Origin: Henckelia pumila
Taxonomy: Eukaryota > Streptophyta > Magnoliopsida > Lamiales > Gesneriaceae
Assembly: GCF_033568475.1 (NCBI RefSeq)
Contig: NC_133123.1
Span: forward strand, 54,505,522 to 54,569,521
DNA: 64,000 nucleotides
Reading direction: 5' to 3'
Shown here: piece by piece, positions 1-12,264 of the stretch
Numbering within the stretch: position 1 is the first letter of the stretch
Layout of the letters: each line of letters opens with the position of its first letter
Made by a program: the position numbers and the translations under genes
Notes under the pieces: generated by a model
Databases searched by the model: none
What the model saw: the letters and a program-made list of their open reading frames with translations, nothing else
Told to the model about the DNA's origin: nothing

Positions 1-430
1 TTTTGCTTTTGCACAAAACATATAACACGTAGCCCTTTGTCTGTAGATGTGTTTTGACAACTCATACATCCCTTTTGGATAAAATATGAAATACTTATGA
101 TATTTTTACTCCAAGATGGTTATAGTAAAAGTAAATCTGTCTCTATTTTGATGTTTGATTGTTTTGATCATCTTAATGAAGTTTTTGGAATTTCTTGTCT
201 TCTACAAAGTTGAAGATGCCTCTTTTGTGATTCTACAGGTTTTGAGATTACTCCATTATGACCTCTGTAGCTTGAGTAATTTTATTTTTACCAAACCTGC
301 GCAAACCGTAAAATACAACATTTTAGTAAAACATTTAAATATAAACACATAACACTAAAATAATACAACTTCATAATTTTAATTAAACTTAAATTTTAAA
401 ACACACTTTTTAACAAATAAATAATTACAA
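1..430. other. AT-rich stretch without a recognised gene
   Basis: I see no gene here. The stretch is AT-rich and stops abruptly where a retrotransposon gag tail becomes recognisable at about 430. It could be the end of another insertion or rearranged sequence; no terminal repeat or target duplication can be placed. Confidence 0.5.
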
Positions 431-3400
431 AGCAGGAGGAAAACAGTTCAAGAGGAAGGGGAACAGTTCATTTAGTTCCAGTGGTTCCAAGCAGTTTGGT
501 TCAGGACAGAGTTCTGGATCTTCATCTTTGTTTTGCAACAAGTGTGGAGGTAGACACTCACCGGATCAGTGTGTAGGAGTTTTTGTGAACTGCAATACCT
601 GTCAGAAACCGGGAAACGTTTTTAAAGTGTGCCCTCAGCGTAGTAGATCGAGCTCAAAGTAGGAGTTCATCTAGACCTACAACTCAGCCTGAGAGACAGT
701 CTTATGCAGTTCACTCCTTCCAGTCTCAGCAGCAGAACAGATAGAGAGGTAACCCGAATGAAAACCAGCTTCCGAGACAGCAGACACGAGTCTTTGCTTT
801 GATAGAGGATCAGGCTCAGGCAGCACCGAACAATTTTATAGCAAGTAACTGTACAATTTTCGGTTATTCTGCTCATGTATTGATAGATACAGGTGCTTCT
901 CATTTCTTTATCTCTGAAAAATTTGTGTTGATGCATGCTTTGCAAACTGAGTTGTTGCCTACTGTAGTAGCTGTTACTTCACCTTTGGGTGGAGGAATTG
1001 TTTCTGTCAGATTAGTCAAGAACTGTGAACTCTGTTTTGAGGGAAATTTGTTAGAGTTCGACTGTATTGTACTTGGGCTGTCAGATTTTGACAGTATTGT
1101 TGGAATAGATGCTTTAACCAAGTACAGGGCAACCGTCGATTGTTTTCTGAAGGTTGTTAGATTCAGACCTGAAATGGCAGACGAGTGGAAATTATTTGGT
1201 AAGGGTTCTCAATCTAGAATTCCTTTGATTTCAGTGTTATCTATGACTCGTTTGTTACAGAAAGGTGCAGAGGGATTTTTGGTTTATGCAGTTGATGTAC
1301 TGAAATCTAGCCCTGAATTGGTTGATATACCAGTGGTTAGAGATTTTGCTGATGTGTTTCCGGACGAAATTCCTGGATTGCCGCCTATTCGAGAGATCGA
1401 ATTCAGCATTGATTTAGTGTCAAGCACTCAACCTATTTCCAAAGCTCTGTATCGTATGACGCCGATTGAATTGAGAGAATTGAAGGAGCAGCTTGAGGAT
1501 TTGATTGCCAAGGGATACATCAGACCTAGTGTATCATCTTGGGGTGCTCCTGTTCTGTTTGTTCGGAAGAATGATGGTTCTATGTGGCTCTGTATTGACT
1601 ACCGTCAACTGAATCAGGCTACAGTCAAGAACATGTATCCTTTACCCCGAATAAATGTCCTTTTTGATCAGCTGCAGGGTTATTCTGTCTATTCGAAGAT
1701 TGATCTGAGGTCAGGTTACCATTAGCTGAGAGTGCGAGAGGAAGATGTTCCTAAGACCGCATTCAAAACGAGGAATGGTCATTTTGAGTTTATAGTCATG
1801 TCGTTCGATTTGACTAACGCTCCAGCGGTTTTTATGGGTTTGATGAACCGTATCTTTTAGCGATATTTAGATGAGTTTGTTATTATCTTCATCGATGATA
1901 TTCTTATCTACTCGAAGAACCGTACCAAACATGTAGAACATTTGAGGATCGTCTTGCAGATTTTGCGAGTTGAGCAGTTGTTTGCCAAGTTATCTAAGTG
2001 TGAATTCTGGTTGGATCGAGTTTTCTTTCTCGGTCACATTATTTCAAGAGATGGGATTTCTGTCGATCCCAGAAAGATTGAAGTGGTTATGAATTGTCCT
2101 AGACCGACATCAGTACCTGAGATCTGAATCTTTATGGGTTTAGCTGGTTATTATCGCCGATTCATCAAGGGATTCTCGTCTATTGCCAAGCCAATTACCC
2201 AGCTGACTCAGAAGAATGCGCCTTTTATCTGTACTGTAGATTGTGAGGCTAGCTTTGTTGATCTGAAGAGGAGACTGACCAGTGCTCCGATTATTTCTAT
2301 TCCAAAAGGTACTGGAGGTTTCACAGTCTATTGTGATGCTTCTAACCGAGGCTTGGGATGTGTTCTTATGCAGCATAAGAATTTGATAGCTTATGCACAA
2401 GGAAGCTGAAGCCGCAAGAGACTCGTTATCCGGTTCATGATCTTGAACTCGCTGCGATTGTATTTGCTCTGCAGATCTGGCGTCACTATCTTTACGATGA
2501 TTCTTTCGAGATTTTTTCTGATCGTAAGAGTCTTAAGTACTTGTTTTCACAGGCAGAGCTGAATATGAGACAGAGAAGATGGTTAGTTCTGTTAAAGGAT
2601 TTTGACTGTGAAATCAAGTATTATCCGGAAAAGTCGAATGCAGTTGCAGATGCCTTGAGCCAAAAGCTTTGTTCTTTATCTCTTTATACTATCGGTGTTT
2701 CTCAGTTAATCGATGATTGTTGCACTTCCGGTTTGGAGTTTGAAACAGATAGGAAGTCTATCAGGGTATTTGTTATTCAAGCCGAGCCAAAGTTATTTAT
2801 TTCGATCAAAGAAGCACAGAAGTCTGATCCGAGCATTCAGATTTCAGTAGAGAAAGTCAGATCTAGGAACCAGTCTGAATTCCAGGTTAGAGATGACGTT
2901 CTATTTGTGAATAACCGTATTGTTGTGCCTGGTATTTCAAAGTTAAGGCAGCGTATTCTCCGAGAGGCTCATTGCAGTCGGTTTAGTGTTAATCCTGGAG
3001 GTCGAAAGATGTATAACGATCTGAAGAATCAGTTCTGGTGGAAGAAAATGAAGAGCGATTTTGCGAGATTTGTATCTCGATGTTTGAACTATCAGCGGGT
3101 GAAAGTAGAAAGAAAGCGACCGGGTGGTCTATTGCACAGTCTATCTGCTCCTAAATGGAAATGGGATCACATTTCTATGGATTTCGTCATGAAGCTACCG
3201 TGATCTGTTCGAGGATGCGATACTATTTGGGTAGTGATCGACCGATTGACGAAGTCAGCTTGTTTTATTCCATAGAGGATGACGTATCATCACGATCAGA
3301 TGATTGAGTTGTATGTTAGCAATGTTGTGAGATTGCATGGTGTGCCGAAGTCGATCGTTTCAGACCGAGACCCTAGATTCACTTCGCACTTTTGGCACAG

Positions 3401-4240
3401 TCTTCAGGAAGCACTTGGTACTCGATTGCATCTGAGTACAGCTTATCATCCTCAGACCGATGGACAGTCAGAGCGGACTATCCAAACGTTGGAGGATATG
3501 CTTCGAGCAGTAGTGCTAGATTTTGGCACTAGTTGGCAAGACTCTTTGCCTTTTTTTGACTTTTCTTACAACAACAGCTTCCAAGCAAGTATCGGTATGA
3601 CACCTTTTGAGGCTTTGTACGGTAAGAAGTGCAGATCTCCATTGTTTTGGGATGATTTTTCCGAGTCGCCTGATTTGGGACCGGATATGCTTTGAGATAT
3701 GGCAGAGAAAGTTAAGATCATTCAGAAAAGAATGAAGTCAGCTCAGGATAGACAAGCGAAGTATGCGAATGTCAGGCCTAGACCTCTGAGTTTCGATCAG
3801 GGAGATCGATCTTCTTGAAGATTTCTCCTTTCAGAGGCACTGTCAGATTTGGTAAGAGAGGGAAGTTATCTCCGATATTCATCAGACCTTACGAGATTCT
3901 CGAGAAGTTAGGCGATCTTGCCTACAGACTTGCACTTCCTCCGTCTTTATCTGGTATTCACGATGCTTTTCACGTCTCTATGTTGCGGAAGTATCATCTC
4001 CTTCTCATATTCTTTAGCCTGACGAAGCCGAGCTAAACGAGACTCTAAGCTACTTTGAGCGACCGATTCAGATCCTTGATCGGAAGGAGAAGCAGCTCAG
4101 AACCAAGTTGATTCCTTTGGTGAAAGTGTAGTTGAGTTGTCACGGCATCAAGGAAGCGACTTGGGAGATAGAATCCAACATGAGACAACGTTTTCCGGAG
4201 TTATTCGGATGACGTGAGTTCTTCTTACTGTCTTTTGTTC
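430..4240 (+). pseudogene. Gag-pol remnant of the outer chromovirus
   Basis: Landmarks in order: a gag tail with a cysteine-rich zinc knuckle near 530-650; a protease with the DTGASH signature near 880-910; reverse transcriptase about 1330-1960 with [11 protein letters not shown] and an IDDILIYS active-site segment; RNase H about 2310-2660; integrase about 2950-3700 with the zinc-binding histidines and cysteines, [12 protein letters not shown] and [11 protein letters not shown]; and a chromodomain-like end near 4060-4210. Domain order (integrase after RNase H) is Ty3/gypsy, and the C-terminal chromodomain points to a chromovirus. It is a fossil and encodes no intact polyprotein. Confidence 0.88.
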
Positions 4241-4297
4241 TTTATTCTATCTTATGAGTTGTAATTCTTATTGATTTCGAGGACGAAATCTCTTCTT

Positions 4298-4310
4298 AGA
4301 GGGGGAGAAT
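4298..4310 (+). other. Polypurine tract of the outer chromovirus
   Basis: AGAGGGGGAGAAT directly precedes the LTR start TGTAACGCCCC. Upstream lies TTCGAGGACGAAATC, a context that recurs next to the polypurine tract of the related minus-strand element. Confidence 0.9.
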
Positions 4311-4510
4311 TGTAACGCCCCGATTTTATCTTAATTGAGCTTATTTGAGTTAATCGGAGATTACAAACTTTAAGAGCCGACTTGATTTTGATCAGGGTCT
4401 ATTTTGCAAATTTTGGAAATTTCAGGGACTAAAGCGCAAATATGGTGTTTTATATATTATCTAAGCTTTTTGACTTATCTTCTTCATCTCCATTTCTCCC
4501 CTTGCACGCC
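4311..4510 (+). repeat. 3' LTR of the outer chromovirus, first part
   Basis: It starts TGTAACGCCCCG right after the polypurine tract and breaks off at 4510, where the Athila/Tat-like LTR begins with TGATAAGTG. The last five bases, ACGCC (4506-4510), are the left copy of that insertion's target duplication. Confidence 0.9.
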
Positions 4511-5922
4511 TGATAAGTGTATTTTATGCACTTAATTTATATATGATTTTAATTGTTAAATGTTTTTTTCGAGCAGATTTATGCGGAGTTTTGTTGTTTT
4601 TGTGCTTACAGAGAATTAATGAATTATTGTGGAAAAGAGAAGAAAATAAGAATTTAGGAAGAGAAAGAAATTAAAAGAAAATAAGAAGAATAAGTAAAGG
4701 AAAAGAAAAGAAGAGAACAGGAGAAGGAAACGTGAGAAAAGTAATTGGGCTTATGTTATTGGGCCTTGATAGAAATTGTTAGCGCTTAATGTTAGCGCTA
4801 AAGATTTAAGTGAAGAGCTAACGCGCTTGTCAAGTGAAGGCGAGGAGATTGGATTCCAGAAGACTATGCGTGCTCGCCAGGATTGTGAAGCGCCCGTGCG
4901 TCGCCAATTCTGAACTTGGAAATTTTTATCGAAATGAAAGTTTCTATTTTCTTGGGCTTTATTCTTGGGCTTTTGCACAACGATATAAAAGAGATTTTTA
5001 TCAGATGAGGGGAGAGGAGAGCCGCCACACACTTAAACACTACACATCAGAGATTTGATCGTGATATTTCTGGAGCTTATCTGAAGAACAAAGACGAACA
5101 AAGACGGAGTACGATAGACCGGACATGGCGTCGACGACGGATTTGTTTTCTATCTTTTATTTAATTCTGAATATGTTTAGATTTATGAACATGTTTTATT
5201 TTATTCAGAATTTTATTATGAACTAAATTTTTAGAGTCTAGAGGTCGGATGGAACCTGGTGTAGACACTTTCATGAATTCTTGATTTTATTGGATTGAGT
5301 TTCTTCTAGATTAATTGTTTTTTTCTAGAATTGATTTTCTTTACAATTATCTGATCAATAATTGATTTGTAATATTTATTTGAAATCTGGCACTCGGGAG
5401 AGGAGATTTTGAATAGGACCAATAGAAAATACACTGTTAATTATTTATATCGCTCGGGAGAGTGTATAATTTTAACACAGCTTTTAAAGAGAACATAGTT
5501 TTGAATTGATCACTGCAAGTAGATTCTTAATAGGGATATTGGAATTGAATTGTAGTTGATATATTTTATTCGGCACTCGGGAGAGGGAATAATACACTTA
5601 AGTGTTCTTGGCTATTAATTATCTGAAATTCATGAAGATTAATTAATTAGGATTGACTGTTGTTGAAATCAGGTGAAATCTATACCTCTAGACCATTTTT
5701 CTCTCATTGATTTTTAATCTGAAAGTTGTGTGCGTGCTTTTAAATCTCTTAATTATTTTATTTTACTACAAAATTCTCAAAGTTTGATTTTCAAGATAAA
5801 GTTTGGACTATTTTAATTGCAAGCACTGAATATTTTCAAATTACTCTCTGTGGGATCGATATCTGATTTAATCACTATATTAAAACTTGACACTCGTACG
5901 CTTGCGAGGAAATTTCACAACA
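4511..5922 (+). repeat. 5' LTR of the Athila/Tat-like element
   Basis: A 1412-bp LTR bounded by TGATAAGTG and ACAACA. Its partner is the split copy at 21054-22120 plus 29368-29698. A short motif AGCGCT/GCGCTAA is repeated near 4780-4830 and is partly missing from the 3' copy. Three GGCACTCGG or CGCTCGGGAGAG motifs occur at about 5390, 5452 and 5570. Confidence 0.93.
4984..4990 (+). promoter_or_regulatory. Likely TATA box of the 5' LTR
   Basis: TATAAAA lies 473 bp into the LTR; the same motif is at 21514-21520 in the 3' LTR. Position and sequence fit an LTR promoter; the transcription start was not determined. Confidence 0.55.
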
Positions 5923-5928
5923 AGTTTT

Positions 5929-5946
5929 TGGCGCCGTTGCTGGGGA
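5929..5946 (+). other. Primer-binding site of the Athila/Tat-like element
   Basis: TGGCGCCGTTGCTGGGGA starts six bases after the LTR end. Elements of the Athila/Tat lineage typically have TGGCGCCGTTGCCGGGGA here. Confidence 0.85.
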
Positions 5947-6059
5947 GTAAATTTTGATTATTTTTTAGTCTTGTTACCAATTAGTCTAGATTTTAATTTA
6001 GAGTTTTTATTTTATTTTTAAGTTACTAATTAATTGCTTCTTATTTTTAATTGTAGTTT

Positions 6060-8309
6060 ATGCGACGATCTCAAAGTGAGAATTCTCTACTTTTTCAGCC
6101 GAAGATCGAGCGCACTGCACGTGCTTTAAGAAGAGCTAGAAGAGAAGAATTAAGGCACATGGCTGAAGAAGAAGCTCAACAAGCTCCCCTGGTACCAATT
6201 AGAGATCACTTCCGGCCGACGATCCAGGCTCACTATTCTGGAATCGCTCGAGGAACCATCAACGCAAACAATTTCGAGCTGAAGCCTGCTTTGATCAACA
6301 TGGTTCAATCGAACCAATTTAATGGGAGTGCCACAGCTGATCCTCACTTGTATCTCAGGACCTTTTTATAAATTACTAATACGGTAAAATTTAACGGTGT
6401 TCCTAAGGATATTATTCGCTTACGCTTGTTTCCATTTTCTCTAAGGGATCAAGCCAGAAGTTGGTTGCAATCACTGCCGCTTGGAAGTATCACTACTTAG
6501 GAGGGGATGGCACAAAAATTTCTTGCGAAATATTTTCCACCTGCCAAAACCACCCAACTGAAGATAGAGATCAGCACATTCAGGCAGATGGACACTGAAC
6601 AGCTCTACGAGGCTTGGGAAAGGTATAAAGAATTACTTAGACGTTGTCTTAACCACAATTTTGCAGATTGGGAACATATCGAGTGGTTTTACAACGGACT
6701 GAATGCGCCTACGAGAATGAATGTGGATTCTGCGGCTGGAGGTACTATATTTGCAAAGGATCATGTTCAAGCTTATGATATGTTGGAGGAGATGACGGTC
6801 AATAGTTTCCAATGGCCATCTGAGCGTATAGGAGTAAAGAAGCCAGCTGGAGTGTATGCTGTGGATCCTTTCACGTCTATCACTGCTCAATTATCTGTAC
6901 TGACTACACAGGTAGCTTCTTTGAATAAGATTCATGTTGCAGATTCAACTGGAGTTGAAGGATCACATGTCATAGAGGAAGTTAATTATATTTCTCCTAA
7001 TGGCTACCGAGGTTATGGAGATTATAGAGGTAACCCTGTCCCAAATACCTATCATTCTAGCTTGCGTAATCATGAAAATTTTTTGTATGCTAACAATAGA
7101 AATGTGTTGAATCCTCCGGGGTTCAATGGAAACAAGGATGAGGGTAAGCAGTCTTTGGAGGATGTGGTTAGTACTTTTGTGCAGGAATCAGGTAAGAGGA
7201 TGGCGAGAACTGAATCTCGTCTCGATAGCTTGGAGACGCACATGGCCAACATGGGTGCTGTACTTCAATCCATGGAGACTAGCATCGGGAAGTTGGCGAA
7301 CGCACTGAAGGATAGTAATAGAGGCCAGTTTCCAAGCAACACTGAGGTAAATCCCAAGGAGCAGTGCAATGCCATAGAGTTGAGGAGTGGAAAAGAAGCT
7401 GAAGTCCAAGCGCATGCTATTGAAGAGGAGAAAGAGAAGGAGCCTAAACTTGACCCAAAACCGATGTACAAGCCGCCACTCCCCTACCCACAGAGGTTCA
7501 AGAAGAAATCATTGGACGAGCAGTTCTCTAAGTTCTTGGAGATTTTCAAGAAAATTCACATCAACATCCCCTTTGCTGAAGCTTTGGAGCAAATGCCGAA
7601 CTATGCGAAGTTCATCAAGGAGATGATGTCCAAGAAAAGGAGACTGCTAGAGAACGAGGTTGTCAATCTGACTGAAGAGTACAGTGCGGTGCTGCCAAAG
7701 AAGATGCCACAAAAGCTTAAGGATCCAGGGAGTTTTACTATTCCTTGTTCTATTGGTTCTTCTTATTTTAATAATGCACTTTGTGATTTAGGGGCCAGTA
7801 TTAATTTAATGTCATTATCTATTTACAGGGCCTTGGTGTTGGGAGACATGAAATCAACTAAGATTTCATTGCAATTGGCGGATAGAAGCATTAAATATCC
7901 ACTAGGAATTGTTGAAGATGTTCTAGTCAAGGTGGATAAATTCATCTTCCCAGCGGATTTTGTGGTATTGGATATAAAAGTAGATCATGGTGCTCCATTG
8001 ATCTTTGGGAGACCATTCTTGGCCACTGCGGATGCCAAAATTGAAGTGAAGAAGGGGGAATTGTCGATGGGTGTGGAGTGCAAAAGAGTAATTTTTAATA
8101 TATTCAGGAAGACACCTAATCCATCCATCGAAGAATTGTGCTTAATTGAACCGGTTGTGAAGCCGGTGGGATGTCAAAGAGCCGAAATTGAGCCGGTAGC
8201 AAAGAGTAAAACCCCAAGTTCAACAAAGAAGACCACGAAAAAGAGAGCAAAATTTAAAAGGCGGTTCGTGGAATTTATTTGGCGCGTGAAAGAGAAAGGG
8301 AAGATTTAA
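6060..8309 (+). pseudogene. Gag-like and protease-like region of the Athila/Tat-like element
   Basis: The N-terminal part has FNGSATADPHLYLRTF, typical of the retrotransposon gag family of Athila/Tat elements, followed by QKFLAKYFPPAKTTQLK. The middle is coiled-coil-like and rich in charged residues. The last third holds an aspartic-protease-like segment with CDLGASINLMSLSIY and IFGRPFLATADAKI. The C-terminus is lysine-rich. No reverse transcriptase follows. The region is broken in at least one place. A GCTGACGAATCTAAAC and GGGAGGCAACCC context after the coding part is common in this lineage. Confidence 0.8.
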
Positions 8310-8682
8310 CACCGGTGAATGTCGGGCTGACGAATCTAAACCAAGCGCTTTTTGGGAGGCAACCCAAAATTTTTGTTTTTTTTTTTATTTTTTTTATTTT
8401 TTAATTTTTGCTTTTATTTTTATTTTTGTTCATCAGTTTTTTTTTTTATTTTTTTTTTGAATTTTGAAATTATTTTGGAAATTTTGGAGGGCTGATATTT
8501 TAAATTTGTTGAATTCTTTTTTTTCAGGATTTTTGGGATTTTGGGCAGTAGCTTATGCGCGCTCGCGCATTCTTGGAGAGCGCCCGTTCAAGATTGGGAG
8601 TTGAAATCAGAAGGTTGTGCGCGCTCGCTCATGACTCTCCCGTACCCGCTTGGCCTATTCTAATCCAGTGCGCAATACTTAT
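8310..8682 (+). other. Non-coding interior with long T-rich tracts
   Basis: No gene is seen. About 8370-8460 is nearly pure T with a few A and G, followed by a GC-rich stretch with CGCGCTCGCGC-like palindromes near 8555-8630. Confidence 0.6.
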
Positions 8683-8972
8683 GCGCTATCGCGCTCTCAA
8701 ACAGCGCAAGGCCTTGCGCTATCGCGCTCTCTCTCAACCGCACAATCTCAAGCGCTATCGCGCTATCTAACAGCGCCTACCCAAGCTCTATCGCGCATCC
8801 TCAACGGCGCAAGATCGTGCGCTATCGCGAACAAGAACCGCGCTCCATTAAGCTCTATCGCTCTCCCTTTACCGCTCCAATTTAAGCGCTATCGCGCATC
8901 CTCAACCGCGCCACAGCAAGCGCTATCGCGCTCCTTTACAGCGCCAATCTAAGCGCTATCACGCAACTTATA
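8683..8972 (+). repeat. Minisatellite of palindromic GCGCTATCGCGC motifs
   Basis: Nine copies of a GCGCTATCGCGC-like core start at about 8683, 8716, 8752, 8785, 8819, 8852, 8886, 8920 and 8953, so the period is 32-36 bp. Between cores there is a less conserved CTCAACAGCGC-like linker. The core is nearly self-complementary. It lies in the non-coding interior of the Athila/Tat-like element between its two ORFs. Confidence 0.85.
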
Positions 8973-9448
8973 ATTCAGACATTAAAAAGCGCATTACAGG
9001 CTGCTATTTCGACTCCCTCTCTAAATCTCACATTCTGGCGCGATCATTGTGAATTTTTCACTCAACAAAGTATCACCATCTCTAGGATTTTGATCTTCAT
9101 TACAAGGCAGAGATTCCCAGAATTCGCTCTTGCTACATCTACGCTCGTCCAGAAACAGGCGAATCATTTTGGAGGGTTTGGAAAATTTTATTCTTGAACG
9201 GTACAAAAGCTGAAATTTTCTCTATTACATTTGAGCAGTGTTCAATTTTGTGATTTGAGGCTGTTGGGTTGTTTGAATTGTGGTGTGAATAAAGTTTGAT
9301 GCGAGTGAATTTCGATATGATTGACTTCGTGCATACCAAGTGTTTGTTGAATTTCTTGGGTTAAAGTTGTGCTTGAACGTTGCTGGAATTGTTTGGATTT
9401 TAGTGCATTGTTTGAGGCATTTGATTTGAGTTGAATTATTGAGTTACA
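8973..9448 (+). other. Non-coding interior leading to the second ORF
   Basis: I see no protein or RNA gene. The sequence is T- and G-rich just before the ATG at 9449. Confidence 0.5.
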
Positions 9449-9801
9449 ATGCCACCGAAAACCAAAGGAAAGGGTGCAATTTCTTCGTCCTCTGCTGGTT
9501 TGTATGATAGACACAGATTTTGGAATGCCACAGCAGAGGAGTACTGTTTTGATGTAATGGAGAGAGGGATGCACAAAGAAAGGGGAATGAGCTTGAGAGA
9601 GTGTAATTCTCCGGCGTTAATTGAAGCTAAGAGAAGAGGTTGGGAGACATTGGTGAGGAGTCCACCAGATGCTGTTATATCATTGATTCATGAGTTTTAT
9701 GCAAATTTGATGGTTAAAGACGTGAATCTGAAAGTTCGAGTTCGAGAAAAATTGGTGCCTTTTGATAAGAGTACAATTAACAGTCTCTATGACATGCCGG
9801 A
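9449..9801 (+). pseudogene. Second ORF of the Athila/Tat-like element, upstream part
   Basis: This starts MPPKTKGKG and continues with FWNATAEEYCFDVMERGM and VISLIHEFYANL, which resembles the 'putative plant transposon protein' domain found in Athila-like retroelements and scattered plant proteins. The reading is cut at 9801 by the minus-strand LTR element. Its biochemical function is not known. The family assignment is from memory of the motif pattern, not from a search. Confidence 0.6.
9797..9801. other. Left target-site duplication of the minus-strand element
   Basis: CCGGA here and at 18613-18617 directly flank the element ends TGTGAGG and GCGTTACA. Confidence 0.93.
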
Positions 9802-12251
9802 TGTGAGGACCTCGATTCTAATCAACTAATCTCAAATAGTAAAACAATCATCGATAAATAAATTGGCCAATTTTTTTTTTTAAAGGAACAGTGCCTCGCT
9901 CGAGCGGTAGAAAAATATTCGGCTCAAGCGAGACCATCTCGGGCTCAACAATAAAAATCAATTTTAAACTCGTTCTTCGACATACATCAATTCTAAGAAT
10001 AATCGCGGTATAAAAATACATGCAGTATTATAAATCAACAATAAAAGCATGCTTCAATAAATAACCGAGTTCTAAAAATTATTCGACTCTAAATCGACGT
10101 CTCACATCGATCATTCGATCCCAAGCTAACCATGTCGACTTTGACTAGCTCTTGTCCCACCTGTTGTCAAGTACACATACAAAACAAGACAACAGCCGGA
10201 TAACTCCGGTGAGAATAAAATCCCAGTAAAAGCGACGTAACATGTAATATCAAGTAAGTATATTAAAATCATAATATACATTCAAATTCTTCAATGGAAA
10301 TGCCAATGAAATGCATGTGTTTAAAAATCGGGATTATCAAATCAGATAATCAAGGAAATATCGGACAATCGGTTGGGATCCCGAGGTCAAGATCACGCAA
10401 CTAACCCACCTACGCTCCCGCTCGGGGTGGTGCTACGCGTCTCAAACCTCTAGACTTTGGCGCAACTATAGGAGTATGCTGACACTGGGGGAACTCAACA
10501 TCCCAGGCCACTCGATATAGCTCCCAAACGTCTAATTCGAATCTGGGCAACTCAGCCCTCCAAAAATTTAAGAAATTTGGCTCAAGATGAATGCATATGA
10601 ATCAAATGCAATTTAATCGAATCGAAAATAATAAATCTGTGTATTCAGACATCAATGTATCGAAGATGTCAACACATTCAACTCGTATATTCAAACTCAT
10701 GAATATAATATAAAAAATCATTGAAGTAATTCAAATAAGAAATCTCATTCTTTTCAAATCGAATATATAAATCACTTACTTCAAACAATTTCATATAGAC
10801 AAACTCATGTCTTTCAAGTAATATTGAAAATCAATTAAATAATTCAAATTCACATTCAATATCAAATAATCAAATAAACATGCAAGTATGTGATTTTAAT
10901 CGAGAACTCGAGAATATCAAACTCGCTCGAATATTCATTCCCTTAAAAATCGACATCAGCTCATACCTCAATTTTCCAATCTCAAAAAGCTCAAATCCTT
11001 ATACTCCTGATTTCTGCCTCTAATTATCATCGACTAGCTTTCAATCGGCGAAAAATCATATAATGATCAAAAGTCAACCTTAGTCAACTGTGGTCAAATT
11101 TTGACCAAAAATTTCCGAACTTTAATGCGCTCTCACCGCTTAACAATTTTGAATCTCGACTCGAAACTTGGATATTTGAATTCATCTCATCGAGACGATC
11201 AAAATTGGGTAACACGTCGATGGTCGCGGGAAAATTTGGGGGAGGCGGCGGCGATAAGCAAATCAACTCCAAAAATTCTGAATTTTGGCATGGTTGTAGA
11301 TCTCGACGAGACGATTCCAACAATATAAGCCACGACCAGAACGGAGGTCCGACGCGGCGGCGATCGGAGAAAAACAGGGCGGCGGTGGTGGCAGTTTAAA
11401 AACTCCGATCTGCACCAAATATGCCGAAATAATCTACCAAAAGCTAGGGAAATGTTCTACCCATCATCTACTATCATTTAGCAACTCGAAAACTAACAAA
11501 AAAGAGCTCGAAATTGCGAAATCAAATCGAAGAAGACGATGAACAGTACCGAGAAAATTCTGTGCAGATTTTGTCCGTTCATTCTCACTTTCTCGGCGAT
11601 CCAACCGTTCGATCTTTGATTTCTTTACACCAATAGCTTCGTCTTGATGTTGGCTACAAAGTGACCAATCGGATCTTTGATCGGAGCTCCAGTGAACGTC
11701 CAAAAAAATCAAAAACTACGGCTGCTACAGTAAAGTCGAGAAAATGGGAAAAATTGGGGAAAAAATCTTGATCCGTGTTTTCTCAGTGTGAGTTTTCTAT
11801 TTATAGTAAGCCGATATTTTCGGGTCTCGGACTAATTTATTTGATATCCAACTGGTAAAAATTAGTCCTAAATCTGATATTTTCTGGTACACGCACCCAA
11901 CATCAATAACATCATTTTTCTGAAATTATACACTTTGACTAGTCAATTGAACTCATAAATTTCCAATTTAATTTCTAAGTCCAACTTAGAATCGGACCAG
12001 TCATCTCAGTCAATATTTTCCCAAATTAAATTTATCTGGAATAAATAATTATTTTTATTTCGATATCTCAATAATTATTTCAAAATGCCAAATAATACCA
12101 GATATCCAGAAATAGTCAAATTCATTGATTAACTGGTATGTGTATTTTATAAATACACTCTATAATCTCATTAGCAATAATAATTATTTCATCAACTCAA
12201 TAATTATTTTAATTGCTAATTAATTCGATAATTAATTTTTGGGGCGTTACA
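9802..12251 (-). repeat. 3' LTR of the minus-strand element
   Basis: Bounded by TGTGAGGACC on the plus strand and GGGGCGTTACA at 12251. It contains a CTCGCTCGAGC / GCTCAAGCGAG inverted repeat at 9895-9932 and a TATAAATAG-like box (minus strand) at about 11798-11806. Confidence 0.93.
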
Positions 12252-12264
12252 ATTCTCCCCCTCT
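12252..12264 (-). other. Polypurine tract of the minus-strand element
   Basis: On the minus strand this reads AGAGGGGGAGAAT directly before the LTR start TGTAACGCCCC. Confidence 0.9.

Noticed and set aside
8555-8952. Two overlapping ORFs over the GCGCTATCGCGC repeat (about 70-100 codons)
   Set aside because: Open frames produced by the minisatellite; the translations are simple repeats of ALSR/RYRA-type words with no domain.
8683-8972. CRISPR-like array
   Set aside because: The spacing is regular, but the repeat is short and imperfect, the intervening parts are related to each other, and it lies inside a plant retroelement.
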